From Littorina saxatilis (Eukaryota > Mollusca > Gastropoda > Littorinimorpha > Littorinidae), in contig NC_090253.1 of the NCBI RefSeq assembly GCF_037325665.1, positions 20,034,718 to 20,098,717 of the forward strand: a stretch of 64,000 nt of DNA, given 5' to 3'. The number at the start of each line of letters is the position of its first letter. Position 1 is the first letter of the stretch. Shown here one piece after another: positions 22,201 to 31,729 of the stretch. The notes beneath the pieces are model-generated. The model did not search any database. It was not told the DNA's origin and worked only from the letters and a program-made list of their open reading frames with translations. The position numbers were made by a program, and so were the translations under genes.

Positions 22201-23519
22201 ACGTCCCTTAACTCCTCGCTGCCAACAAAGTGTACGCCCTTCTGGTCAGCCTGTCTCTTGTGGCAGTCCTTCTTCACGTGGCCCCGCTTGTTGCAGTAGT
22301 AACACTGGATGTCAGTTCTGGAACCTGATCCTTTGTGTCCCTGATCGTCCTTCCCGTCCTTGGGTCCTGAAGAACCCGAATTTCCCGATTTTCCCGGCCG
22401 TGAGCCTGAAGATTTGCCGGAGATCGCCTGGGCGTCCTCGTGTACTCTGATCCAGTCGGCTGCCTCCTGAGTAGTCTTTGGCTGGTGTTCCTGCACGAAG
22501 GTCACCACCTCAGGTCGCAGGCTGGACATCAGTTGTTCCATGACTATGAGGTCGGCAAGGTCGTCGACGGTCCAGTTCTTCTCGGCCATCTCCACCCAGC
22601 GCCGCAGGTAGAGATTAAGGCGTGCCACAAACTGATGACTCAGCTCGCCGCTCAGTCTCTTGCTGTTACGCAGACGCCGTCTGTAGGCTTCCGCAGTCAG
22701 GTTGAAGCGCTGGAGTAACGCCTTCTTTAGTGCCTGATAGTCTCTCGCCTCGTCGTCATCCAAAGCGTTGTAGAGCTGCAATGCGCGTCCTTTCAAGCAG
22801 GTGCTAAGGCGGCTAGCCCACGTGGCCTCTTCCCACTTCTGGTCAGATGCAATGCGCTCAAACCGGCGTAAAAAGTCGTCGAGCTCGTCCTTGTCATCGT
22901 CGAACGTCGGCAGTCTCGTACGGTCGGCAACAAACGTCGGCGCGCTAGCCTGAGTAAGCGTACCCTTCTCGGCCTGTAGCCTAGCTAGCTCTAGCTGGTG
23001 ATCGCGATCCGCCTGATCCTTCCGGTCTAGTCTGTCACGTTCGTCTTTCTTTTCCTGTCTGTCAAGTTCGGCCTGTCGTTCTTGTCTCTCAAGCTCGTCT
23101 TTCTTTTCTTGTCTGTCTCGTTCTCTTTCTTGTCTGTCAAGTTCGTCTTTCTTTTCCTGTCTGTCTCGTTCGTCTTTCCTTTCCTGTCTGTCACGTTCTT
23201 CTTTCCTTTCCTGTCTGTCTCGTTCAGCCTGTCGTTCCCTTTCTTGTCTGTCAAGTTCGTCTTTCTCTTTCTTGTCCTGTCGGTCACGTTCGGCCTGTCG
23301 TTCTGCCTGTCGTTCCCTTTCTTGTCTGTCAAGTTCGTCCTTCTTGTCCTGTCGGTCACGTTCTTCTTTTCTTGTCAGTCGCTCAAATTCTTCCTTCCGT
23401 TCCACTTCTAAGCGTTTTAGAACGCTTCGGGCTCTAACGCGTGCGTCTCGCTCAGTCGGTTGCTCGCTGCCAGGAGTCTCGAAAGTTATTCTCCTCGTAG
23501 GAGATCCCCCTGTAGCCAT
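19212..23519 (-). CDS. Retrotransposon polyprotein: Gag-PR-INT-RT-RNase H
   Basis: A frame of 1435 codons. In order: a highly charged, repetitive Asp/Arg/Gln/Lys/Glu region, probably coiled coil (about residues 40-190); a Gag-like segment; a zinc knuckle CYYCNKRGHVKKDC (about 405-420); an aspartic protease with DTGAD (about 478); an integrase zinc finger (about 670-705) and catalytic core with IDIIG-like, TDRGTQF and VERFNGT motifs (about 735-835); then reverse transcriptase (about 1100-1290) with KKDGRVRFCVDYRKLN and an FIDD box instead of the common YxDD; and the start of RNase H at RTDASG (about 1396). Ty3 elements normally place integrase last, so this order is unusual. As a fossil copy it is nearly whole, with about one break near its end. 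Confidence 0.93.
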   Translation of the reverse strand: MATGGSPTRRITFETPGSEQPTERDARVRARSVLKRLEVERKEEFERLTRKEERDRQDKKDELDRQERERQAERQAERDRQDKKEKDELDRQERERQAERDRQERKEERDRQERKDERDRQEKKDELDRQERERDRQEKKDELERQERQAELDRQEKKDERDRLDRKDQADRDHQLELARLQAEKGTLTQASAPTFVADRTRLPTFDDDKDELDDFLRRFERIASDQKWEEATWASRLSTCLKGRALQLYNALDDDEARDYQALKKALLQRFNLTAEAYRRRLRNSKRLSGELSHQFVARLNLYLRRWVEMAEKNWTVDDLADLIVMEQLMSSLRPEVVTFVQEHQPKTTQEAADWIRVHEDAQAISGKSSGSRPGKSGNSGSSGPKDGKDDQGHKGSGSRTDIQCYYCNKRGHVKKDCHKRQADQKGVHFVGSEELRDVTSSCTIPQLCVPCSRKHFQPHCNVYVNGVKGEGLRDTGADMIVVRASLVPAMAYTGDSIRVRMAEASHAYDLNTAVIKVVTPLFTGTIVAVVMDDPPCDLLIGNRVQFVDGVTREVPVYRSPDVISVLTRAQAEREDKPLKPLPAARAALGNVTPALLAKAQDSDPTLATPREHAKSGKVKLSGKHGRSRFLRDKKLLYREFSNKEGAFKQVVVPREFREGVMATAHDSILGGHLGTKKTTDRVWRHFYWPGICTDVRRFCASCDKCQKVVAKGRVRKVPLEKMPLIDEPFRRVAVDIIGPILPASEDGNRYILTMVDYATRYPEAIPLKSIEATRVAEALVTMWSRLGIPSEVLTDRGTQFTGGVMAEAARLLSLEQHFTTPYHAQCNGLVERFNGTLKTMLRKLAQEKPRTWDRYIPALLFAYREVPQESLGFSPFELLYGRQVRGPMAILRQAWTDEEADEEVQTTATYIVELRNRIEETCKLAQENLGRAAQRYARGFDRKARPRSFKIGERVLLLLPVKHNKLQLRWQGPFEVTAKVGQNDYRIVMNGKARLYHANLLRAYIERTAYGEKDKVTEAVAVVMDETTEEQGGGRVPVCPLEASEDHTDVHISPDLGDDQQADLQEILKDAARVLTDIPLQTHLEEFTFDLLEKQPVRTKQYPMPHAQKEVVRKEIADMTKLGVIEPANSPYSSPIVLVKKKDGRVRFCVDYRKLNKITAFDAEPMPDVDYLFSHLAKAKYFSKLDLTKGYWQIPVAKEDRPKTAFTTPFGQFQWTVMPFGLQNAGAVFTRMMRKLLEPLKREDISSFIDDVLIATETWTEHLDALRDVFGRLKDGNLGAKPSKCYLGFRELSFLGHVVGEGLLVPEDDKIQKIREAEPPRTKKEVRSFLGLASFYRRFIPHFAEIALPLTNLTKKLQPTVVVWTEECSSAFNTLKRRLTSQPILRLPDLNKDFVLRTDASGKGLGAVLLQETEGFLHPVCFASRKLTSAEAA

Positions 23520-24226
23520 GGTTAGTTTAGCAAAGCTTTATCAACAAAGTCAGTATAACGCAGCTATAGCTAGAACACCCGGTGATGAAACAATGGATAC
23601 AAAAATCCAGCAACCGGAAAATGCAGAAGAAAAATCCAAACGGTGTAGAACAAAACGCGTAGCCTACTTTATGGCTGCTTTTTGCGGTGAAACAAAGTGT
23701 TTCCCACAGCCGTGGCCTACTTTATCGGCTGCTTTTTGCGGTGAAACAGAGTGTTTCCCACAGCCTTGGTTAGGACAGAAGTCCTCGGACCCTTCCCCCC
23801 CAAAATTCCAACAAAGTCAAAATATGGAGAAAAATCCAAGTAAAACAAGACGGTAGAAATGTAACCTGTTACAAAATGCGAAACAACAATGTAGAGAAAA
23901 CTGAGTAAAACGAATAACAAATCCGCTAACCCCGCTCAGCTCTCTGCAACGGAAAACTCTGAACGTACAACAACAAAGATTCACAAACAAAGGAAAGGGA
24001 AGTAATCACAGTTAGCGCATACAATAACTCACAAATTACAATTTACATTTCCTGCAAGATGTGAATCGCTTAAGGTGTGGTATATGATCAAAACTACACA
24101 AAAAAGGGTAGCACCAAGCAGAAAATAAGTCGAGCACTGACGAGATTATCTGCTCTTAGTTATCCTTAATTGGTGGGTCTTTATCAGTTGGAAATTAACT
24201 GAGTAGATCCCGGCTTGGCCCCCATG

Positions 24227-25778
24227 TGTCACGTTTCAATATATCACTTAAGGTGATTATGAACCGGTTAATTACTACTAATTAACTAACCACACCACGA
24301 TCCACTCTCGCAGTCATACAATTAAATAGAGTCAACAAAAGTATAAGTTTCAGACGCCTGTTTATGTATAAACTCTCCACCTCCCTCGAGCCTTCACTCA
24401 AAATATGTTCCTTTTACGTTCTCAACACGTAAAAAAACCAGTGTTCACTGACAAAATGCCAGTAGTATATAGAAAATTATAGTAACACGCTGAACCCGTG
24501 TAAATATAGTTAAATGCGAATGTTCTGTTCGAAAAGCTCTAGTTCGTGCAGGTGTCACACACCCCACGTTGTCACTACTCCAATGAAATCACAGATACGA
24601 AAAGACAACGGTGGTCAACGGGGTGCGTACGACATGGTGCACTTAGCTTTCTTTCTGTATGCTGGTTAGCCGGTATGCTGGTTAGCCGGGTTGCTGGTTA
24701 GCCGGTCTGCTGGTTAGCCGGTCTGCTGGTTAGCCGGTTAGCGTAGCTTCCTCAGGTCCCAGCTCCAACGTCTGCAGCTAGCAGTGCCCCGTCAAAAGGC
24801 AGCCGTGCAGCAGTTTCAGGAAAACGTAACGAACGAAGGCTGCAAACAGAAAGCATCGGTGCACTAAACATGTCAGCTACCCCTCACCCACCACCTTAAA
24901 ACATGTCATCTTTAAATACCTCATCGAGCACGTGGGCCTGCACAAAACGGACTTTTTACAACAACAAAACAGTCATTTTCCGTCCTTCTCTCCCTATCTC
25001 CCTATCTGCAAAAACCATATACAGATTAGTATTTTAGCGTCACAGAGAGTAAATTATGCGCTAACCTGGAAAGAACAACAGAGAGTATTTCATTCCACAA
25101 CACAGACTCATCAACAGCGTTAAATAATGATTTATTACCTCAAAAGCCTATGATTGTACTCTCAATGGAAGCAAAGTCCGCCTCCTCCCTGGAACAGTCT
25201 CTGTTCGTCAACAGTGACCAAAAACCTCCAGAACCCCTTGTCGAATCCTTATGCGAAAGCCATCGCCGACGAAGGAATATTGACGACTTGTCCTCAGCAA
25301 AATATGTGGCAGTGTGAAGGATTAACTAGTGGAAGCTCCCCTAGAGTGCCGAATACAATATTCGGTGAAAAACCATCATACTCTAGAAACTGTATTAGAT
25401 CCTTCCCCTTCTGTCGCTGGGTGTCAAGTGCGCCGTCCTTGTGCCTCTCTCAGACAACCTAGCCAATAACACGTGACTGACCTTGTCACAAAACCAGTCC
25501 AGCTATACACAATTCTGCCTCCCAAGCAGAAAAAAGACACGAGAAACTCAATCCCTGAAAATCCCGTGTGCGCTGTCAGCGAAAAACCGTCAGCCCTATG
25601 ATAGCAGAAACCCGCACTGTGAAGCTCGTGCGTTTCAAAACATCCGTGCTCGTTGAGCACTGTCAGCAAACTCTGCTGTGTCCAATATCACGCACAGGCG
25701 CTTTCTATCATAACCGACCAAGAACAGGCACTCCACTGAGTGACGCTTTCCTGGTCTCTGTCACCCGATCGTGACACA
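24227..25778 (-). repeat. 5' LTR of the Ty3-type element
   Basis: Same length and termini as the partner LTR and nearly identical along its length. It should hold the promoter and polyadenylation signal of the element; no individual site is claimed. Confidence 0.9.
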
Positions 25779-26341
25779 GAGAGACTAAGAAAGAGAGAGA
25801 GAGAGACTAAGAAAGAGAGAGAGAGAGACTAAGAAAGAGAGAGAGAGACTAAGAAAGAGAGAGAGAGAGAGAGAGACTAAGAAAGAGAGAGAGAGAGACT
25901 AAGAAAGAGAGAGAGAGAGAGACTAAGAAAGAGCTAAAGAGAGAGAGACTAAGAAAGAGAGAGAGAGACTAAGAAAGAGAGAGAGACTAAGAAAGAGAGA
26001 GAGAGAGACTAAAAAAGAGAGAGAGAGACTAAGAAAGAGAGAGAGAGAGAGACTAAGAAAGAGAGAGAGAAAGAGAGACTAAGAAAGAGAGAGAGACTAA
26101 GAGAGAGAGAGAGACTAAGAAAGAGAGAGAGACTAAGAAAGAGAGAGAGAGAGACTAAGAAAGAGAGAGAGAGACTAAGAAAGAGAGAGAGCGAGAGACT
26201 AAGAAAGAGAGAGAGAGACTAAGAGAGAGAGAGAGACTAAGAGAGAGAGAGAGACTAAGAAAGAGAGAGAGAGAGACTAAGAAAGAGAGAGAGAGAGAGA
26301 CTAAGAGAGAGAGACAGAGAGAGAGACTAAGAGAGAGAGAC

Positions 26342-26345
<4 letters not shown>
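25779..26345 (+). repeat. GA-rich satellite, right part
   Basis: Continuation of the GAGACTAAGAAAGAGAGA array after the retrotransposon, grading at about 26310-26530 into GACAGACAGA-type repeats. Confidence 0.95.
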
Positions 26346-26378
<33 letters not shown>

Positions 26379-27624
26379 CAGAGAGAGAGAGAGACAGAGA
26401 CAGACAGTCAGACAGTCAGATAGACGGATAGACGGATAGACAGACAGACAGACAGAGCAACTGACAACAGACATACAGACAGAGAGATACGGACAGACAG
26501 ACAGAGAGACAGACAGTCTCTTGGAGACAAACAGGCAGACAGACACTGTTCCGCCGCTTTGGTAATTATGGGTGTAGCAGAACCCGCGCCGTCGGCAGAG
26601 GAATAGTTACAATCACTACTACTCTTTAAAAGTATGGGTATGTGTGAACCCGCGCCATCGGTAGTGTTTATGTAAATTATCATAATCAATTAATTCTGAT
26701 GTTTTGTCATGTACACACTAAAAATTTGCAGACAGAGAGCAAATTAGGTGTGTGAGAGATACTTAAAATTTCAAAACGATACCTTTAATGGTTCCAGAGT
26801 TACAATGATTTTAGTGTGTCTCTGGGTACAGGTGAACCCAGGAAGCACGGCAAAGGTTAAGGTGGGTGCATGGGGACGGACATGTAGTAACAGATATATG
26901 TTTTAATCTGTAATCTTAACACATGTGCTTAAAATTAGGAACAGATGCCATTCCACTACAAATACTGTCAGTCTGACAAAAACGCCCAGTGACACTGAAC
27001 CCCTATCCCTTACAGAACACATTCAGTATACATGTACTCACTTCCTTTCGTCTGCGTTTAGTGAAAGCAGATCGTTCTGATGACATTGGTATCCGGTTTC
27101 TGACCTCCTGTGAGTGGTCAACAATTGTCGGAACTGGAACTGCGTTAGGCAACAGCTGTTTTGTGTGTGCCAGGTTTTCTTGCCGGCTTAACTGCGTTCG
27201 CATTGGAAGAAAATGTCGCGAAACACAGCACATCGTGTTGGCCGTTTCCAGTTAATCAGTCTTGCTGCAGAAGTTGTAAGCCCATCGGAAAAAGGTGACA
27301 ACTGATGCCTGAACCTTTTTTCTATACTTCATAGCTATCAGCAGCCGTGCGCATTCCTTCGGCGTGCTGTTGATGCTCGATTTAGGCAAACGCCCACTTG
27401 AGCGTAAGCTGTAACTTTCGGTTTCCAAACACTAAGTGACGTCACAGCCGGTTCTCGTCTACTGGCGGCCATTTCGAAGTCTCGTTTAGCAGACGAATTT
27501 GGCGGAGCGTTTTTAATTAAATCACAATGATTAAGCTACGAATCGGTGAATTTCTTTACATTTTTGGAATCTTTAGGTGCATTTCTCTAACCTTCAGTCA
27601 TCGGTTAGTGGTTCTAATAACCTT
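26346..27624. other. Right interior of the TTAA element, no gene seen
   Basis: GACA-rich simple repeat to about 26545, then unique sequence with GAACCCGCGCCGTCGG and a variant near 26585 and 26650. No protein family was recognised. Subterminal GTGACGTCACAG lies near 27436. Confidence 0.5.
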
Positions 27625-27650
27625 TAAAACAGCGTGGTCTGGTCCTTTAA

Positions 27651-28000
27651 TTCAAATAAATGTTTAAATTTGACTGCATTTGAATTTCTACGAAAATACA
27701 ACGGTAACAACTTTTTCCTCACATTTTCAAAAAAATGACACTGGAATATATAATGAAATTCATCTCCGAGTTCTCCAGACTGGCATTTAACACATATTCT
27801 TTCGTTATGTGGTATATTTAACATACGGCCTTTCTGTATTGGCAATTTATGATTTAATGTTCTAAAGCGTAAAAAAGAGAGTGCTAGGTTATTGGGTAAA
27901 ATGTTCAAATGATTTTCAAATATAAGTGTATCTTTAAACAATCTATAATTCAAACAAGTTTCTTTTTCATTTAATTCTGAAAACCACGATTGCATATATT
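27651..28000 (-). pseudogene. LINE C-terminal fragment with Cys/His motif
   Basis: The minus-strand frame encodes RFRTLNHKLPIQKGRM, NIPHNERICVKC and DEFHYIFQC, the zinc-binding tail found at the C-terminus of many invertebrate LINE proteins, and then RNSNAVKFKHLFEL. Here it meets TTAA and the terminal repeat of the 14.4 kb element. Reading continues in frame at 13257 for LTKKRKLLHLIYFIKSILKE and a stop. The LINE is 5' truncated near 28000. The clade is uncertain. Confidence 0.8.
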
Positions 28001-28056
28001 GACCCGATTGCGCTCACTACACGGTATAAAGAGAGCGCCGTTCAACCCGGCCGATT

Positions 28057-28137
28057 TCTTAGCGTACAACCACCTCATGTCCCAAATAGATTCTTATTCT
28101 GGGGACAAAAATAGAAATTTAGCATAGCATAGCATAG
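28057..28137 (+). repeat. Left arm of an inverted repeat pair with AGCAT tail
   Basis: About 75 bases, TACAACCACCTCATGTCCC to GGGGACAAAAATAGAAATTT, ending in AGCAT repeats. The reverse complement lies at 28764-28832. Confidence 0.7.
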
Positions 28138-28763
28138 CCCGGCCGATTCCTCGGCTGACGTCACGCGTCCAAGGGAAGTAATTTTCAAGCGGGCTGCATT
28201 TACTCAGCCAAGAATGCAAACTTTCTTCGATTAAAGACATTGTATAGCATGTCTAAAATCTTCGGACTTGTGTTATCAAGCTGTTAAAATTACCAAGTAA
28301 CTTTTAAGTATGGTTTCAGTTACATGAGAACTCATTCTGATGAACAGATTTGAGAGCCACAACCCAACAGCTGCCCTTTAAGTGTGCACCAACACCGTAA
28401 GTAGCAGACGACAGATGCTAGAGCCATGCGTGTCGTACATGCAAATGAACTAATTCACATGACCTTCCTAAGCCAATCAGCTGCCCGTGCTCAACCCAGC
28501 TGGGAATGTACTGTGTTAGTCGGCGGACTGTCGGAGCACTGACAAACTTTGTTGTGTCACTTGAACTCGGGCAAATTGGACCTACCTGGACACGTGGTTC
28601 CAACGAAAGACCCACAAGAATAGTATGTGTTTTGTTTTCAGTTTATGTTGTAACATTTGTTCCGTTTTTGCTTGTTCTTTCTGTTGTTTGGTATTCGTGT
28701 CGTGTTGTTTGCCCCCCCCCTTCGTGCCCCTGTTAGTGTGTTGACCTGGTGGACCGCGTTTGC
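28138..28763. other. Spacer between inverted arms, no gene seen
   Basis: Unique sequence; a C run near 28720. Several short frames with no recognisable product. Confidence 0.45.
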
Positions 28764-28832
28764 TATGCTAAATTTCAATTTTGTCCCCAGAATAAGAATC
28801 TATTTGGGACATGAGGTGGTTGTACGTTAAGA
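28764..28832 (-). repeat. Right arm of the inverted repeat pair
   Basis: Reverse complement of 28057-28137, tail facing inward (GCTATGCTAAATTT). The two arms look like 5'-truncated retroposon ends facing each other, although a foldback element is possible. Confidence 0.7.
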
Positions 28833-29240
28833 AAAAGTTGGGTGTGTGGGGGTAGGGCCGGGAGGATGACGGGAGAGGGACTGTAAAAGTTAAAAGTTGC
28901 GTTGATAAAAATTATAAGAGTTTCATTCTGGGCACGTATTAATTTCGTCCGTGGTCACTATTATTGCTGTGTCTATATTGTGTCAGGGGGTGAGGGGGGT
29001 ATAAAATAATTCAATTTTTATTCAATACATTTTTAGAAAGTGATAAAATCAGAACCACCGGTTTTAAAAACGTTCAGTATGCAAAGCATCTGTTCTGCCG
29101 CAGCAGTTTAAAACTTGAATATTTATACTATACATAATGTACATAATATACATAATATACATAAGACTGGCTTGTTTAAATATAGGTAGAGGTAAAAAAA
29201 AAATAAAAAAAATAAATATATACACATAAGACTGGCTTGC
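28833..29240. other. No gene; includes an unoccupied copy of a TTAA site
   Basis: AT-rich. The stretch GACTGGCTTGTTTAAATATA at about 29165-29184 repeats at 29231 with the next element inserted at its TTAA, so this is a local duplicate of the empty site. Confidence 0.6.
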
Positions 29241-29244
29241 TTAA

Positions 29245-30577
29245 AAGCACAGTAAGCCTCCCGTAAACCATCACAGAGCTCCCCGAGCGTCCACATACAG
29301 TACAAGCATACTTCCATTTAAACGCTCACCGAACGGGAACATCCTGGCTGCTTTCTGTCGAGCGTAACAAATTTTCAAAGAATTTATTTTCGTGGACTTG
29401 GCCCTTTACAACAATGGCGCCTCGTTTTGGTGCTGGACGGCTAGCGCTGTTATGAATATCCCGGAAATCACGCCCGGACAGTAAGCCTCCCGTAAAACAT
29501 CACAGATACTGTCAGGATTTTACACACAGTACAAACACCCTTCCATTTAAACGCTCACCAAACGGGAACATCCTAGGTGCCCTACGTAAAGAGTGAGCAA
29601 TTTTTAAAGAATTAATTTTGCAGATTGTCTCGAACACTTTTTGGACCCATCCTGAACTCAGGTCAAAAATGAGTTACTTCCCTTAAACTGGCAATAGCCG
29701 TGGATCGATGATTATCAGAATGTTTTTGGACCGTGGTGCGTTTTTGCGCTAGACCTAACTTTTAAAATCTAAATGATCAATTGACAGCTTGTTACACAAA
29801 CATTCTTTAATCATAAAAGAAACCGGCACGGTTGGCCTAGTGGTAAGGCGTCCGCCCCGTGATCGGGAGGTCGTGGGTTCGAACCCCGGCCGGGTCATAC
29901 CTAAGACTTTAAAATTGGCAATCTAGTGGCTGCTCCGCCTGGCGTCTGGCATTATGGGGTTAGTGCTAGGACTGGTTGGTCCGGTTTCAGAATAATGTGA
30001 CTGGGTGAGACATGAAGCCTGTGCTGCGACTTCTGTCTTGTGTGTGGCGCACGTTAAATGTCAAAGCAGCACCGCCCTGATATGGCCCTTCGTGGTCGGC
30101 TGGGCGTTAAGCAAACAAACAAACAAACAAACAAATCATAAAAGAATTCTTTTTTCATCAAGACAAGATCAGTGAAAGTTTGAAAAAAGAAAAGCCCGGA
30201 AGCAGGGTCACGCAAGGGTCGTAGCAGACGACGGTTTATGCGGCATATCGCCGTTCCTCTCAACAGTCAAAAGCCATCGCTGGAGTTCTTGTGAACCACA
30301 GCCGTTTGTTTCGTGCATAAAAACGTGCGATTGTAGATAAGCTCACATCGAGTCGCATTCAAATGACTAACTGACGACTACATTGTGAAAAAGGGAAACT
30401 GGATCACACGGGTTCACGATGGCTCAGGGGTAAGATAAACCACGCAAAAATAAATTCTTTGAAAATTGTTCGCTCTTTACGGACGGCACCAAGGATGTTC
30501 TCAATCGGTGAGTGTTTAAATGAAAGGGTGTTTGTACTGTGTGTATCTGTGATGGTTTACGGGAGGCTTACTGTGCC
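29245..30577 (+). mobile_element. 1 kb TTAA-flanked element (family T), copy 1
   Basis: TTAA lies at 29241-29244 and 30578-30581. Ends read AGCACAGTAAGCCTCCCGTA and, reversed, AGGCACAGTAAGCCTCCCGT. Without the SINE it carries (29822-30133 plus a 13 base duplication), it is about 1.0 kb. It matches copy 2 at 43776-44806 along its whole length in opposite orientation. Extra end-like segments inside (CAGTAAGCCTCCCGTAAAAC at about 29480) suggest an internal duplication of the terminus. No transposase is encoded. Confidence 0.85.
29822..30133 (+). mobile_element. tRNA-derived SINE
   Basis: The head has box A (TGGCCTAGTGGTAAGG) and box B (GGGTTCGAACCCC) inside a tRNA-like fold. The body ends GGCCCTTCGTGGTCGGCTGG, GCGTTAAG and a CAAA repeat tail. 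The duplication AATCATAAAAGAA flanks it at 29809-29821 and 30134-30146. It sits inside the family T element. A pol III promoter is expected in the head; activity cannot be judged. Confidence 0.92.
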
Positions 30578-30581
30578 TTTA

Positions 30582-31493
30582 AATATAAGTAGAGGTACAT
30601 GAAGGTAAGGAGAGGTACATAAAAAATAAATAAAAACAAAAATTGTACTGACATCTAAAAAGTGTTGCGTATAAAATAGTTTGTCGTATAGTGACGCGAA
30701 AGTTAAAGATAAGATGGTTGATTTGTTTTTTTAAATTTGGTGGACTGCCATTTTAGAGCCCTTGGCTGGGTATGGGGGGGGGGGGGGGGGGGGTAAGGCC
30801 TCATCGGTGATGTAGTGGTAGCACTAGATACAAGTGGGTGTCGCGATTTGGTTGGGTCTTTGCATGCGGTGCTCAGCGACCCACTCGCCAGAAGGGGCGG
30901 GGAGGGGAGAGGGGGGATGAGGGTGGAGGGGGGAAGGGGGGCTCGTCTCTCCCGGCAAGTGGGTACCGGCGGGACGCGCACACCAGACAAGAGAGTGGAT
31001 GAGGTATGGTGGGGAGGGTTATTCCAGCGTCGCGGACGACGCTGGTATCTGCGGTCGGGAAAGACTTTCCACGAATTTGCCACAGGGCGCCGCCATGTTT
31101 TCTGTGCTCGACTGCGAGCAGACCACCGGCACATTACACCCAAAATTCTTGTAGGCATACACAGACGCAACATAGCATATACAGACAATAACACCCACAA
31201 CACTTCAACTGCATATGAAAGGAATAAAAATCCGCAAATCAGTCGCGCACAATACACCAGTTAGAAAAACAAGGAGTACCAAAGCGGCGTGCAGAAACTA
31301 AACTGACTCGGAGACTGAGAAGAAACATTTATCACACGATGTGGATAGCAAACATTAAAATAAAACAGATAAGTCAAGCAAAAAATAAACACAAATATCG
31401 AAAACACAATAAACAAAGGTAAAGAAAACAAAAAGAGATGCTTGCCGACAGTCAGTCAGTGTGTGTGTGCGTGGTTTGCCGTGTGCGTCAGCG

Positions 31494-31534
<41 letters not shown>

Positions 31535-31729
31535 CGCGTGCATGCGTGCGTAGGCTACGTTCTTGCGTGTGTGCGTTCGAATGAGAAAGAAGAGAGAGAG
31601 AGGATTGAACAATGAGGTCACGTTCTCTGTCACATGAATACATATACACACACTGAAGGCTACTTCGGACACGAACACTTGCCAACAACTGTGGTTGGAC
31701 ATGCTTTTGAAATGTAATATTTTTTCGAC
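30582..31729. other. No recognised gene; G-rich and GT-rich DNA
   Basis: A G run at about 30774-30793 is followed by G-rich sequence to about 30950 and a GGCGGGACGCGCACACCAG motif near 30970 that recurs near 33215. A GT run lies at 31496-31530. The long overlapping frames on both strands here follow base composition and are not supported as genes. Confidence 0.45.

Larger units (their letters stand above)
17368..25778 (-). mobile_element. Ty3-type LTR retrotransposon, Gmr1-like domain order
   Basis: Two LTRs of 1552 bases bound an internal region read on the minus strand. Between the right LTR and the coding region lies a leader of about 0.7 kb with a duplicated segment of about 54 bases. 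A purine tract, GAAGAGGGGAGG, precedes the left (3') LTR, and CATGGGGGCC follows the right (5') LTR where a primer site is expected. The flanks are GAGAG on both sides, consistent with a 5 base duplication but ambiguous inside a GA satellite. LTRs differ at about one position in a hundred by eye, so the insertion is young. The copy looks nearly whole, with about one break. Integrase before reverse transcriptase places it near the Gmr1 group. Confidence 0.9.
13262..27646. mobile_element. 14.4 kb TTAA-flanked element with terminal inverted repeats
   Basis: Both ends are TTAA (13258-13261 and 27647-27650). Next to them lie exact 22 base inverted repeats, AGGACCAGACCACGCTG plus five bases, at 13262-13283 and 27625-27646. 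TTAA duplication is typical of piggyBac-type transposition. Without the LTR retrotransposon inside it, the element would be about 6 kb. No transposase was found in any frame, so it is non-autonomous. Both subterminal regions contain GTGACGTCAC or TGACGTCAC and a GCCATT motif. The insertion splits a LINE frame that reads on exactly when one TTAA is kept. Confidence 0.78.

Noticed and set aside
23082-23411. Phe/Leu/Ser-rich frame on the + strand
   Set aside because: It is the antisense shadow of the charged repeat region of the retrotransposon polyprotein.
13262-27646. Two unrelated elements that happen to share an end, instead of one 14.4 kb element
   Set aside because: The exact inverted ends, TTAA on both sides and the LINE frame continuing across them are best explained by one insertion.
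29822-29900. Functional tRNA gene
   Set aside because: The tRNA-like head continues into a SINE body with tail and a 13 base target duplication.
30703-31264. Overlapping long frames on both strands (184 and 149 codons)
   Set aside because: Proline- or glycine-rich from G-rich DNA, with no motif or splice support.
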